In this document: positions 1-11,152 of the stretch, piece by piece
Layout: each line of letters begins with the position of its first letter
Numbering within the stretch: the first letter of the stretch is position 1
From: Welwitschia mirabilis
Taxonomy: Eukaryota; Gnetophyta; Gnetopsida; Welwitschiales
Length of the DNA: 39,536 nt
Assembly (NCBI GenBank): GCA_051453625.1
Contig: JBOZIK010000001.1
Coordinates: forward strand, 90,666,317-90,705,852
Reading direction: 5' to 3'
The notes under the pieces: model-generated
The model's input: only the letters and a program-made list of their open reading frames with translations
Database searches by the model: none
Told to the model about the DNA's origin: nothing
Position numbers and translations under genes: made by a program

Positions 1-1030
1 GCTTACAAACTAGCATTAAACCAGTAGAGATTTCATGATCTCTCTCTTCAATAGTGGTTTCCAGGGCTTTACCTAGGCTTTATCACTTTGATGCTTGATA
101 AGAGAGAATACAAGTGAGTTATGATCGTTACACTAAGAACTGTCTCCTCAAGTTCCCCAACTAGAGCTTCTATTAAGCTCTAACTCTAAGATCTGTTACC
201 TCTCCCTTCTTTAAGTCATGCTCTTCATCTCCTTACACCCTCTTATTTATGAGGCTCCGGGAGAAATCCTTATCAACAAAGAATCCTACTAATTTTAGTA
301 TCTTGCACAACTCACTAAAAACAGGTTTTAAAGCTAACATATTCCTTACACATGGATTCCCTCTAAGCATAATGTATTCCTTACATCTTTGTCTTTTTCT
401 AAACATACCAAATTCTACTCACCAAGATTCCTTTTATGCTAACTACACATGGGATGAACATGGCAATTACACATGATACCATTATAGCAATTATGCATTG
501 CGGATTTTATTTTCTACACAAATACAATGAATCCTTAAAAAACAAACCCTTAACTAAAATACACTCTTTATTTTTATTTTCTAAGGGTGCTTTTAAATAA
601 GCCTTGGAGCTTGGTTTAGTGCATGTTCCTAGAACAATGCTCGTATTATCATGATTGTAGGAAAAATAAGAATCCTAATTGCCCAACAACACACATGCAA
701 TTGATCTATAATAGAAAATAAACAAATTCCGTAAAATATTTTGAGCAGTTAAAATGTAAAAACAATTTAAACCATTAAAATGACTAAGGCTTAAACAAAA
801 CAAAGGAGAATATGTGGTATTTCGAAATTCCCTATACATATATACATATAATTCAATAAATCCTATTCAATTAAGACTAAGACAATTATTTCAAAACAAA
901 TTGAATTTAAGCTCAATGTAATTCAGATGACAAAACACTTCAAAATTTAGATCTAATTACAGCAAAAAGACCTAGTGCCACTTCCACCATAATGATATTA
1001 AATTTGTTGTGTTGACTCTGTTTAAGAATG
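1..1030. other. AT-rich non-coding stretch, nothing recognised
   Basis: No open frame here resembles a known family. The only ATG-started frame, of 75 codons (249-476), has low-complexity composition and no motif. The stretch looks like old intergenic or transposon-derived DNA, but I cannot assign it. Confidence 0.5.
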
Positions 1031-1041
1031 CCCATAACAGT

Positions 1042-1380
1042 TTATAGGAATGCAATCAAGTTTATTAATGTAATGCACATTACGTTAAACATAGAACCTA
1101 GAAGTAAATGCAGCCAAATTCGACTGGGACGTGGCTTTGGACATACAGAACATTCACAGGTACAAGCGCAGCACTTCAGCCAGCGTTTCATCCAAAGCAA
1201 TAGTGTTTCTTCTTCTCCCTTTCTTTGACAACAATTGCTGCAGGTGCTCTTTCTGACAGCAGAACGTTGCAGGCTTTCTTTAATTTTCACAGCAGCAAGA
1301 TGTTACAGGCCTGGTGATTTTGCAAGAGGATGGCCTGCAACTTAGTTTCATTAAGACAACGAATCTGAATTACAATGGTT
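1042..1380 (-). pseudogene. unidentified coding-like remnant, frameshifted
   Basis: On the minus strand, three reading frames in succession give peptide with coding-like composition. One piece near 1300-1375 contains ETKLQAILLQNHQACNILLL. Another, over about 1170-1250, reads LQQLLSKKGRRRNTIALDE and continues to a stop after a ...VLRLYL end. The frame changes between pieces suggest a degraded, helix-rich protein C-terminus. It lies just downstream, on the same strand, of the MRS2-11 pseudogene. It does not match the MRS2 C-terminus as I know it, so it may be a separate fragment or the altered tail of the same copy. I do not recognise the family. Chance coding-like composition remains possible. 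Confidence 0.3.
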
Positions 1381-1559
1381 GAATATGATAGACCAGAAAA
1401 GAGGCTCTGATTTAAAAGAGTATAACAAATTTGACGCTAAATTTGGTTGTCAGCCAAATCAAATCCATTTTTGCAAGGAAGAAAATCACAAAGGTAAGAT
1501 GAATTGGAACCACATGATTCGCAAAATCAACATCGATGCCAAGCAAGATACGGTCGATA

Positions 1560-2245
1560 ATAAGCATCTCAACCTCCTCTGCTTCCTCTTAGCAATTTGC
1601 TTGTCTTAAGCAGAACGACAGATAACATTCGAGTCTTCCAGTAGTCCGAGAAGCATCTCTCTCAAAGCCCCTCTTCCTGAGGCCAATTCAACCAGTGCCT
1701 CTTCGCTAACATGCAATTGCTCTAACTGTGAAACGATTTGCTCCGCCTTTGCTCCGATACTGAAGAATCGACACTCTTACATCTCGCAACCTCAAATCAC
1801 TTGACTTAAGCGATTGCCGTCTGCTTATCTCCCTTTTGAAAGATGCCGCATTATGCGTTGCCTCAATAACCTTATACGTGAGCTCGTTAATGCCGAGAGA
1901 AAGAGAATCGGTGATGGATGGGCTGGGAGAAACACATGAAGACTGACTATGCTCAGATACGCTGTCATTGCTCTGTAATTCAGAACCAGAAACTTCTGCT
2001 TCTTTATGCATTTTGGTATTACGAAATTCCAAAATTGGAAAAGAATTGCCATTGGCTTTATCAGCGATGGAGGACACTAGAGGTGTTTTTAGCTTAAGGA
2101 ACTGAACAGTAGACTGGCAATTGATTTTGTTCGCCTCTCCGAATTCAGATTTTGCAAAGGAAGGCAACGGAGTTGGAGCCCAAGAGAATGGTCTGAGCAG
2201 AGTTGCCATTAAAGCTGCTCAGCCAATTTGCAAAGCTCCAGACAT
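1560..2245 (-). pseudogene. MRS2-11: MRS2-11-like plastid magnesium transporter, pseudogene
   Basis: MRS2-11 (CorA/MRS2/MGT family) is a two-membrane-helix Mg2+ channel of the chloroplast envelope. The first 140 or so codons from 2209 are open. They start with a Ser/Pro-rich, transit-peptide-like N-terminus (MATLLRPFSWAPTPLPSF) and then show DSLSLGINELTYKVIEA and LKSSDLRLRDVR, both close to the plant MRS2-11 N-domain. Near 1772-1777 one base appears lost, because SVDSSVS, the expected continuation after RDVR, is in another frame (1755-1775). The sequence then jumps directly to a much later part of the protein: LVELASGRGALREMLLGLLE (about 1640-1705), DKQIA (1591-1605) and an acidic run EEAEEVEML (1561-1590). 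Further frame changes and a stop separate these pieces. The coiled-coil middle, the two membrane helices and the GMN pore motif are missing. WLTT at 1445-1456 may be a last trace. An upstream in-frame ATG at 2245 is separated from the open part by one TGA. The absence of intron-like sequence suggests a retrocopy with internal deletions. This copy cannot encode a working transporter. Confidence 0.8.
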
Positions 2246-2829
2246 CATCTCATCTCATACACTCGTATGGGGGTTTAAATTTCCATACAAAAGGCCATGC
2301 ATTTTCTATTGAATTAAAAAATTCAGTTTTTTTGGATAGCCTTTCGAGGTACGATAACATAAGTGAAAATTTGATGAATCAATGAAACAAATTTTGGAAG
2401 ACAAAGAAAAACTATAATTAATGTAATGGATGGAGGGAAGTGGGAGTTAAGTCATTGAAATTCCAGGTTTTATAAAGATGAATGTAATGGGCATAAAATG
2501 ATGAAATTGATTGCATAGGTATTTATTTGCTAAAATTCAACCCGAGCTTTCCAAAATACATCTATGGCTAAAAAAGCCTTGCCCTTCCGATTTTCAAGGA
2601 AAAAGGGAGTTAAGAGTGTGCTATAGATAAATAGCATAGTAAGGAGTTGAATTATCACACTTGAGCTAGTTGGTAACAAGTAGAAGAGTTGCGTCATCAC
2701 ACCTACATGAACATGAAGATACTACATAAAAATATTGTGACCTAAATGGCATCAAGATAAATCTAATATTCAAAGGTAAATACCAACAATGACTTTAAAA
2801 AAACCAAAATCAATGAACATCCAATATTT
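2246..2829. other. intergenic, nothing recognised
   Basis: This segment lies between the MRS2-11 remnant and the LINE. If the remnant came from a genomic copy, its 5' untranslated region would fall at 2246-2350 on the minus strand. I see no convincing TATA box or other element. Confidence 0.4.
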
Positions 2830-4500
2830 TAGATCCATAGTGGTTTGTAATGTTTTAAACAGGCTCTTATCAAAGGTTCTAGTGCCCTAGTTGACCTGCT
2901 CTACACCATGCGATTAGACCAAATCAAATAGGCTTTCTAGAGAATATTAACAACTTGGACCAGGTAATTCTAAATCATGAAGTATTTCACTTCATTCAGA
3001 AGAATAAGATAAGAGCATGTGCTTTAAAACTTGATATTAGAAAATCTTATGAAAATGTATATTACAATTTTCTGAGACATGTACTACAAACTAAGGATTT
3101 TTCTTTGTAATTTATCAACTTAGTAATCCAAATGTAGATCTCAACTAGATTTAGCTTAATGATCAACCAGGAAGCTTATGGATTCTTCATAATAGGTAGA
3201 AGCTTAGAAAGGGGGATCTCCTCTCACCCCACCCCTTCCTTATTACCCTAGATGTTGTATAGGATTATATTGCCATAGAAGGTAAAAGAGATCTAGTTTT
3301 ATTAAAAATGTAGATTATGTGTAACCACTTCATTGATGACTTGTTTATCTTCTTAGAATCTAATATTCAATAAGTACAACCCATAAAGAGAGGGTTGGAG
3401 TCTTATGCTAGCTGAGAAAAAAGTAGAGCCTACTTTGTGAACACTTGGATAAGTGTGCAACAAGTGATCATAAAAACTTTAACCATGAGCATAGGGAGCG
3501 ATAAAGGCTCCTACTTGAGGATTTCAATGTTTAAATAAAAAAAGGATGTCTCACAGAGTAAGCTAAATTAAAAACTAAAAAAGGGATGCAATAACTAGAA
3601 TGCCTTTTTTTCCTAATCAAGTAAAGCCAAGATAATTCTAACAAATACTATGTTCACCCTCAACATGATTTTTATCAGAGAAAATAAATAACTCAATTAA
3701 TAGATTAGTAAAAAATCATATATGGAAAGCAAGAAAAAAGGGGGTCCAAGATTTATGTAGGAGCGTGGAAGAAGATCGCTAAGTTGGTGGAGTTAAAACA
3801 TTTAAGTATCCAGAATATAAGAGAGTATTTTGTTGGTCAAGGTAAAAATTATCAAGAGAATGAAAGATAAGGGTTCAACCTTTAGAAGAAAATTCATTTT
3901 CGAAAATACAAGGACTAAGAGGCTAAGAAACTAGATTCTCCATTTTAGCATACATTATTTGTAGGGGGAGCTAGAAATCCTCACTACATAGGTGATGAGC
4001 AAAGGGAAGATTCCCTTTTAGAGTTCCTAGGTGCTACAAGGTCAATGCCCTAGGGATATTTAGGAGGTAAGCCTAGTTAAGGATTGGCTCTAAGAGAAAG
4101 TCGAATTTAAAGTTAGAGATTACTAGGACAAGGGTATGCTTCCCTACTCAGGTACAACTTTGATAGACAAATTCATAGCCAAGTTGCAAGAATATCTAGG
4201 GGAAGATGAAGTGTGTTTGAGGATAGGGGGAGATAGGAAAACCTGAAAATGAGAGAAATTACATGACATGAACAATCTCTTAAAATGACACTTGGCGAAA
4301 GAATATGATAAGAAAGTATAGAGTTATGAAATGGCTAATCATCTAAGGTAAGGTTCTGACTATGGTTAAGCTAATAAAAAGGGGTCTTAAACTAGTAGAA
4401 TTTTACTAAACCTATGGTCTTCTAAAAATGAAGAGCATATCTTATAGGATTGTCCTATTACAACTATAATTTGGAGGAACTTTAGTAGAGGAGAAAAATG
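2830..4500 (+). mobile_element. decayed LINE (L1-type) reverse transcriptase
   Basis: This is the remnant of a non-LTR retrotransposon ORF2. RPISVVCNVLNRLLSKVL-like peptide appears near 2830-2890. NQIGFLENINNLDQVILNHE, followed by ALKLDIRKSYENVYYNF, occupies about 2920-3070; this is the classic L1 stretch before the first catalytic Asp. GFF...RSLERG...LSPHPF follows near 3180-3240. F-I-D-D-L at 3329-3343 is the FADD catalytic box with Ala changed to Ile. Near 4425-4480, EHIL-stop-DCPITTIIWRN resembles the zf-RVT C-terminal domain. Stops and frameshifts are frequent throughout, the endonuclease domain is not visible, and no poly-A tail is seen. It is a dead, 5'-truncated copy. Confidence 0.75.
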
Positions 4501-5550
4501 GATAACAATCCTTACAATAATGACAAAGTCTTATGAAGTGGTACTATAGTAGATATGGATAGTCTAGAACTATTTTATATTCATGAAAATTAAATAAACT
4601 ATATCGTAAATCATTCTAAAATTAACAAGAAAGGTCAACAACTTCTTAATGCTAAAGGCAATGGGAAAGCACCCTCAGTTTAAACCATTAGATGGGAAAA
4701 AAATATAGAAATAAGATAAAACTATGGTAGAGAATCATGTCAAATGGCTAGAAATCCCTCCTAGAGCTAAAGAAGAGGCAAATTTCAATGTGAACTGAGT
4801 GCTTAAAAATGGTAAGATTATTTGTGGAAGAAAGTGAGAAAATGTAACAGACCAACCAATTACATAAGTAACTTATTTAAGGGTAGAAGGAGAAATGATT
4901 TCACTAACATTTAAAGGCCATAATGACATGGATAAGTTCTTTCAGAGAAGAGATTTCCAAACTAACAAGGTTTATATTAAAAATACTAAGCTAAATACCC
5001 CGTGAAATTTGACAATTGAATTCATAGACAAGTATCTGATCTAGGACAGGGACCACTTGAAGCTAAGAGGGATCCACTTCAATTTTCTCTTGACCCTTAA
5101 GAAGAGTAGAAGTATTAATTTATAGCTTTTTTTTCCACCAAAATGTGCAATGATAAGGTAGTAAGAAATCACTCTCATTTGGTTAAAAACTACAAGATTT
5201 TTTATGGGATGAAGATGCTAGGGATAAGATGAGTAAGAAGCAAGCAATAAGGGAGAAGTCTTAGGATGTGTCTCAATGCTAGCACTAAGGGGAAGCCCCC
5301 ATAAACAATTTCATAAGTAGAGTAGAACTAAGAGAACTCAAAACCAAGGCTCATAAGGAGTGAGTTCAAGTAACTAAAATTGAGATAATCTTAAGGACAG
5401 TGTGGTGGAGTAGGAAATAGATGGGGTAGCAGACTAGATGCCTTATAAGCATCACACCTAATAGGATCCTGTAGAGCAATTGGCTTAGGTAAAGTGGATG
5501 GAGCAATCAGAGAAGCTATCCCAAGAGGTATAGTAGGTAGACCCTAGGGT
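4501..5550 (+). other. coding-like debris, unassigned
   Basis: The plus strand holds short runs that read like old protein, for example FKGHNDMDKFFQRRDFQTNK near 4910-4970 and DRDHLKLRGIHFNFLLTLKK near 5046-5105. Stops and frame changes lie between them. Position and style would fit ORF1 of another plant LINE, but no diagnostic motif such as a zinc knuckle is visible. Treat it as unassigned repeat-derived sequence. Confidence 0.3.
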
Positions 5551-6301
5551 NNNNNNNNNNNNNNNNNNNNNNNNNNNNNNNNNNNNNNNNNNNNNNNNNN
5601 NNNNNNNNNNNNNNNNNNNNNNNNNNNNNNNNNNNNNNNNNNNNNNNNNNNNNNNNNNNNNNNNNNNNNNNNNNNNNNNNNNNNNNNNNNNNNNNNNNNN
5701 NNNNNNNNNNNNNNNNNNNNNNNNNNNNNNNNNNNNNNNNNNNNNNNNNNNNNNNNNNNNNNNNNNNNNNNNNNNNNNNNNNNNNNNNNNNNNNNNNNNN
5801 NNNNNNNNNNNNNNNNNNNNNNNNNNNNNNNNNNNNNNNNNNNNNNNNNNNNNNNNNNNNNNNNNNNNNNNNNNNNNNNNNNNNNNNNNNNNNNNNNNNN
5901 NNNNNNNNNNNNNNNNNNNNNNNNNNNNNNNNNNNNNNNNNNNNNNNNNNNNNNNNNNNNNNNNNNNNNNNNNNNNNNNNNNNNNNNNNNNNNNNNNNNN
6001 NNNNNNNNNNNNNNNNNNNNNNNNNNNNNNNNNNNNNNNNNNNNNNNNNNNNNNNNNNNNNNNNNNNNNNNNNNNNNNNNNNNNNNNNNNNNNNNNNNNN
6101 NNNNNNNNNNNNNNNNNNNNNNNNNNNNNNNNNNNNNNNNNNNNNNNNNNNNNNNNNNNNNNNNNNNNNNNNNNNNNNNNNNNNNNNNNNNNNNNNNNNN
6201 NNNNNNNNNNNNNNNNNNNNNNNNNNNNNNNNNNNNNNNNNNNNNNNNNNNNNNNNNNNNNNNNNNNNNNNNNNNNNNNNNNNNNNNNNNNNNNNNNNNN
6301 N
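5551..6301. other. assembly gap (751 N)
   Basis: A run of N. Open frames drawn across it have no meaning. Confidence 0.99.
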
Positions 6302-6875
6302 ATGATGATGAAGAAGAGATAGAATAAGAGGTAAGGAAAAATAAGGAAGAGGCTTTACACTCTGACAAGGAATGTGGCTTCATTCATCTAATTCTTCTAA
6401 GAAGTAAAAAAAATAGAATTGGATGAAGAAGTCCCTTCATTCTAAATAGGACACAAGCCTCTCAGCTTTGAGGAGAAAATAAATTAGAGGACAATGTAAA
6501 CCATGATGAAATTGACTTAATTAGAAGTGAAAGGACCCCTATGATGCCTTGGAACCATAACTAGGAGCAACTTAGAAAAGAATTATTAAAGTCGATAGAA
6601 AAGTAATGCTACTTTAGCATCTTCATAAAAATAGACATAGGGCTTAGAAGGCCTTATAGAAAATAATTAGTATAATTAATTTGAAGGATGTTTTGGATGA
6701 TAAGAAAACTAAAGTATTTTACCCTTTCATAGGAAATGAGTCATAAGGAAATATGGAAGATGGATTTAATTACAATAGGTTCCTCTCCATTTTCACCCCA
6801 CTTCTCTAATTCTTTTCATTTTTAGTTTAGAACTTTGATAGTTTCTATATTTCTTTGGTAGGCAGGGGTTTCACT
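6302..6875 (+). other. unassigned sequence left of the Copia element
   Basis: The plus strand shows a few coding-like runs broken by stops, for example FIHLILLRSKKNRIG near 6370-6420. They could belong to the same debris as 4501-5550. The final five bases, TCACT at 6871-6875, are the probable left target-site duplication of the Copia element; the right copy is CCACT. Confidence 0.3.
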
Positions 6876-7188
6876 TGTGGGGATTGAAAACCTTGATAGG
6901 TTCTACAGTAATATTCAAATAATCTCACAACAAAAATTTACTTAAAGAGATTACTAAAAACTTGTGGATAAAAACTGAAAGTAATGAGAAAAATGAAAAC
7001 AATGGACAGCATAGAAATACCAATTATATGCACACAAGTTTTATAGTGGTTTGGAAAACCTCCTACTCCACTCTCGATGATTAGCTTATTACCAAGCCTG
7101 ATTTAGATCTTTGTTAACTCTTTTAAGTATTGCAGATTCACATGTAACCTTTACACATGGTCTTTTGCAGGCTAAGTCTCAATCTTTT
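6876..7188 (-). repeat. Copia left (3') LTR, first part
   Basis: It starts TGTGGGGATT and aligns with 23539-23870 of the right LTR. Shared blocks include TTCTACAGTAATATTCAAAT and the run CACACAAGTTTTATAGTG. It is interrupted exactly after CTTTT by the Gypsy insertion. Confidence 0.9.
7184..7188. repeat. 5-bp target-site duplication, left copy (CTTTT)
   Basis: CTTTT immediately precedes the first base of the Gypsy 5' LTR. The identical pentamer follows the 3' LTR at 17726-17730. In the uninterrupted right LTR of the Copia element the matching site reads ...CTCAACCTTTTCAAAT, with one copy of CTTTT, so the empty site is visible in the same window. Confidence 0.92.
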
Positions 7189-7596
7189 TATTATAACCCA
7201 TATTTTATAGACTTAGTTAATTATTAAAAGATTTTCTAAACTATGTAATACATTTTGATATCAGTTTTAATGAAAATCCTTTTTTTAGTGAGAATCTGTG
7301 TGTAGCCCTACAATCAATAATGTATTATTTGTCAAACATTATAGATACTCAAATGTTACTTAATTATTTAATCTTAGATTTAGAAAATTTTATTATTTCA
7401 AGTTATAATAATAATTATAAGAATTTTAATACTAAATAAACCTATTAGGTAAGTCATTTTTATGATTAAATAGTTGAATCGAAAAATCTATATGAAGATG
7501 TAAAATAATGTCTACAAAGAAGGGCATGTGACATATTTATTTTAATCATTTATTCATGTGTCTTATTCAAGTTTTAAAAGAAACTAAAATTACTTA

Positions 7597-7835
7597 NNNN
7601 NNNNNNNNNNNNNNNNNNNNNNNNNNNNNNNNNNNNNNNNNNNNNNNNNNNNNNNNNNNNNNNNNNNNNNNNNNNNNNNNNNNNNNNNNNNNNNNNNNNN
7701 NNNNNNNNNNNNNNNNNNNNNNNNNNNNNNNNNNNNNNNNNNNNNNNNNNNNNNNNNNNNNNNNNNNNNNNNNNNNNNNNNNNNNNNNNNNNNNNNNNNN
7801 NNNNNNNNNNNNNNNNNNNNNNNNNNNNNNNNNNN
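7597..7835. other. assembly gap (239 N) in the Gypsy 5' LTR
   Basis: The missing sequence can be inferred by homology from about 14243-14483 in the sister LTR, which is of almost equal length. Confidence 0.95.
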
Positions 7836-8106
7836 TGACTTTTATCCTTATTGATATTTGTGGAAGCACTTTATACATAAAATATTATTTTTATTGTTGT
7901 GTTATATGACAATTTTGAAATTGGTGCATTTGTTCTTCCGATACATTTTAAATATGTTTTGGATTAATTATGATCCTATGAAATATTAAGAAGGAATTAG
8001 CATGAGAAAATGATACATGTAATTAATCTTGGTAATTAAAGCAAGAAGATTACTCACCTAAATTAGATGCATGAGTAATAAATAAGATTCCTTTTGTCAT
8101 TCATAC

Positions 8107-8350
8107 ATCACTTTTACCTCTTACACAAGCTCTTATAACTTCTCGTTGATTAATCTTATTAATGTCACTTCTATACAAGCTCATACAACTTGTGACTGAT
8201 CAATCTTATAATTGTCATTCACATGTCTAAATCACTTTTACATAAATTCCATACAACTTGTCATTGATCAATCTTATGATTGTCATACATGTCAATGTCA
8301 CTTTTACACAAGTCTATTTAACTTGTCATTGATCAATCTTATCAAGTAAA
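8107..8350 (+). repeat. minisatellite, about 60-65 bp x 4, in 5' LTR
   Basis: Four degenerate tandem units share a core CACTTTTACACAAG, then CAACTTGTCATTGATCAATC and TTATCATTGTCA. The array ends about 80 bp before the TATA box, so it lies in U3. The same array is present in the 3' LTR, so it predates insertion. Confidence 0.8.
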
Positions 8351-8431
8351 AGAGCTTTCCTTATTTTGTGGGTAAAATAATGTAAATTGTCTTTAACTAG
8401 TTATATTAAGAACCTTTGGTATACCATTTAT

Positions 8432-8439
8432 TTATAAAT
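8432..8439 (+). promoter_or_regulatory. LTR TATA box (TTATAAAT)
   Basis: The sequence TTTATAAATCGGGCCCTC is followed by a pyrimidine-rich CTCCTTCTTCTC, as in plant LTR promoters. The sister LTR has the intact version TATAAATAG at 15081-15089. Transcription would be expected to start near 8460-8475. Confidence 0.65.
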
Positions 8440-8532
8440 CGGGCCCTCTCCTTCTTCTCAAACCAGTATTCTTCGAGCAAGTTTATGCTACCAAAATTTC
8501 TTCTCAATCCATCTTTTTCTTGAGTGTGGAGT

Positions 8533-8612
8533 TTAAGCTTGGATCTTAGAGCTAGGAGCTTAAAACTTGGAACTTAGAGCTTGAAAGCTTAGAAATAGGA
8601 TCTTGGAGCTTA
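8533..8612 (+). repeat. short GAGCTTGGA-type tandem repeat, 5' LTR
   Basis: Decamer-like units related to GGAGCTTGGA / TTAGAGCTTG are repeated about seven times with substitutions. The matching array in the 3' LTR at 15178-15262 keeps more regular units. The position is just downstream of the predicted transcription start. Confidence 0.7.
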
Positions 8613-11138
8613 ACACTTCCTTAATCTTCTTCAAGGATAATTAATCTTCTTCCCTCCGACTAAGTTAATCTTTTATAAGCATTTAAGCTCCATTTCTTGC
8701 ATTAGACCTATGCATATCATTTGCAATTTTCTTCTTATTTGCTGATACTAAAATAAGGGAGATATTTGAGGGATCTCTTTACATGCTTAGTTGATAGATC
8801 TACCAATGGTTATGTATATATTTTCTTCTCTGTCATTGGCATAGACTAAGATAAGGGAGAGAGTTGAGGGACCTCTTAACATTATTAGCTTCTATGTGTC
8901 TAATAGATATTTTGGCCAAGTGACTAGGAGGTTCACTATGATTTTAGGTACCCATATTGTGTTCCATTGTATTATTATTTAAATGCATCTTATATCATCT
9001 TTGCATTAGAGTCTTATTAGGGTTAATGAGTCTGATCCTCAAGAATCTATTTAGGCTAGGCACTTCTTCTTAGATAATCCTAAGGCTCATGGTATTGATG
9101 CATTATTTATTATAATTTTATAGTAGTTATAATTATGTTTATTTATAACACAAATTCATAGTCAATTTGATTAATTTTATGTTTGTAAATTAGTATGATT
9201 TCTCTTATTCTTAGTTTAGATAAAGTTTACCATTTATTCTTTTTAAGTTAAGCAAATTAAAAAAGTCATAACTCATTTAACTCTAAGTAAAATTTTATGA
9301 AATTTTTTGTATAGGTATAAAATTATGTTAATAAGTTAAAAGTTTTAAAAAAATAATTTTTATTGAGCTAGAATAATTTTTAAAATTTATTTTATAAAAA
9401 TATCTCAAAATTTATAAGCAAAACACAACAAGCAAAATGTTTTAATTTTTAGAATTTATAAATGGATCTACGTTGAAATGTGGTCATCCATGTTCTATAA
9501 AATTTAATAAGCTTTTCAAAAAGTATTTACTCATTGAAAAAATCCAAGTATATTAAAAGTTGTAGCAAGTTTAGTAAAGAGTATTAGTTTAGTAATTATT
9601 CAAATTAGGCTGTTTTTATAATTTAAAGTTTGAGCCTATAAAATATATTTAACCTAATTAAAACTTATTAAAATTAGTTTTTAGGGATAGTATAATGAGT
9701 TTAGCTTAAGGAAATTAAGTCTATTTTATTTTTACATTTTTAAATAATTATTTATAAATTTTTAGATTTAATATTTTCTAAAAGTTAAGAAAATTTGTAA
9801 TTAATTTTAATAATTATAGAAAATTATCTAATGCAAGTATCAAATTATTTTAAAAATTATATATGATTTCTAGTTAATTTATGTTTATTTTATATCCTTT
9901 TTATATACTTTTTATTGAAATTTAAGCTCTTATTCTTTTCTTTCATGCATATGTACTTAATGATTCTAGAGATATGTAGCCCAATTAATTAGCTTCATTA
10001 ACATATTTTTTAATAAAATATGCATATATTTTACCTCATTTTATTTTGATATAGATCCTTAACAATGATAAAGGGGGTTTTCAAGTTACCTTAATTTTAT
10101 AAATGGATAAATGAAGCATGTTTTTACAATAGAACTTAAACGTATTAATGTGTCTTATTTGAAAGAATTAATATAATAAAAATGGAGAGATGTTTTCTTT
10201 CATTTATTTTCATTACTACACTTTGAAAATGTATGATTTCCTTTCATGAAAAACCAAAAATATGCTTATACATTTTATTCTTCTCCTGTGTGATTGTTTA
10301 CTTAAAATAAACCCAATGATGATTAAAATTATTTTTACTAGGTAAAGAATTCATTAAATATCCACATATTGTATGCTTGCATTTGTATGATTTATTCATT
10401 TAACTAAACTAAGATAATCTCAATAATTATTCATCCCCATAATTGGATTTCATTACCAAGGTAAGTTGCATTGTACTTTTATTTCAAAACCCTTCTAGAA
10501 GTGGATTTGATCACCACTATCCTGCTCTAGCCATGCATGGACTTACTCAGACTTAATATCTTGAGCCCTTGGTACTAAAGGATCATGTTGCACTATCCTG
10601 TGATGTTTTAAGGAAGTAGGGAGTCACTTTTAAGCATGCATCCACCTCATGTACCGCCTTTCACCTATATTGGGGGAATATCGAGGTGAAGTCTAAGCCT
10701 ATGAAGTTGAATCCAACCATGTTTGTATAGTCTAGAGCCTGAAGTAGAACCAACCGACACTTGGAGGGTGGCCAGATATCGAGTTGGAATGCCATTAATA
10801 AGAGTTGCAATCTCCTATTATATTGGTTAGCCTATCCTAAAACTTATTCATTGTATGTAATAAAACAAGTTAACATCCCATCAACTTTATACAAGATATT
10901 TGTGTGGCGAAAACAAAGTTAGAAATAAATATAGGATACAATTTTGACATCATGATTGTATGCAAACCAAAGGGTCTATAGTTAAGTAATAATTATGTTT
11001 TCTAGTTATTTTAAACCTTATAGTATGTTAATAGAGCCTAAATAGGATTTGATCCTAGGTTCCATTATGCATGTTAGTTAATAATGCTTGAAAGAAAAAA
11101 TTATGGTTAATTAGGGTACTTGAAGTTAGGGTGTTACA

Positions 11139-11152
11139 TATTATTATTAGAG
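11139..11152 (+). other. degraded primer-binding site (tRNA-iMet type)
   Basis: The bases right after the LTR read TATTATTATTAGAGC. Compared with TGGTATCAGAGC, the usual plant site, 9 of 12 positions agree, and two of the three differences are of the G-to-A or C-to-T type expected from methylated cytosines. The following ATAGGTT also fits plant Gypsy elements. Confidence 0.75.

Larger units (their letters stand above)
7189..11138 (+). repeat. Gypsy 5' LTR (about 3.95 kb)
   Basis: It is the direct-repeat partner of 13837-17725. It includes a 239-N gap that corresponds to about 240 bases present in the 3' LTR (near 14243-14483), so that gap is sized well. Inside are a TATA box (8432-8439), a 4-copy minisatellite (8107-8350), a GAGCTT-rich short repeat (8533-8612) and a less AT-rich block (about 10440-10850). 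About 2.7 kb lies downstream of the predicted start, so the R-U5 part is exceptionally long. Confidence 0.92.

Noticed and set aside
1825-2052. 75-codon minus frame over the MRS2-11 remnant
   Set aside because: It is a shadow in another frame of the homologous reading frame.
5544-6383. Long open frames across N runs (also 7556-7909, 18815-19021 and 23891-24815)
   Set aside because: They consist almost wholly of unknown bases and have no evidential value.
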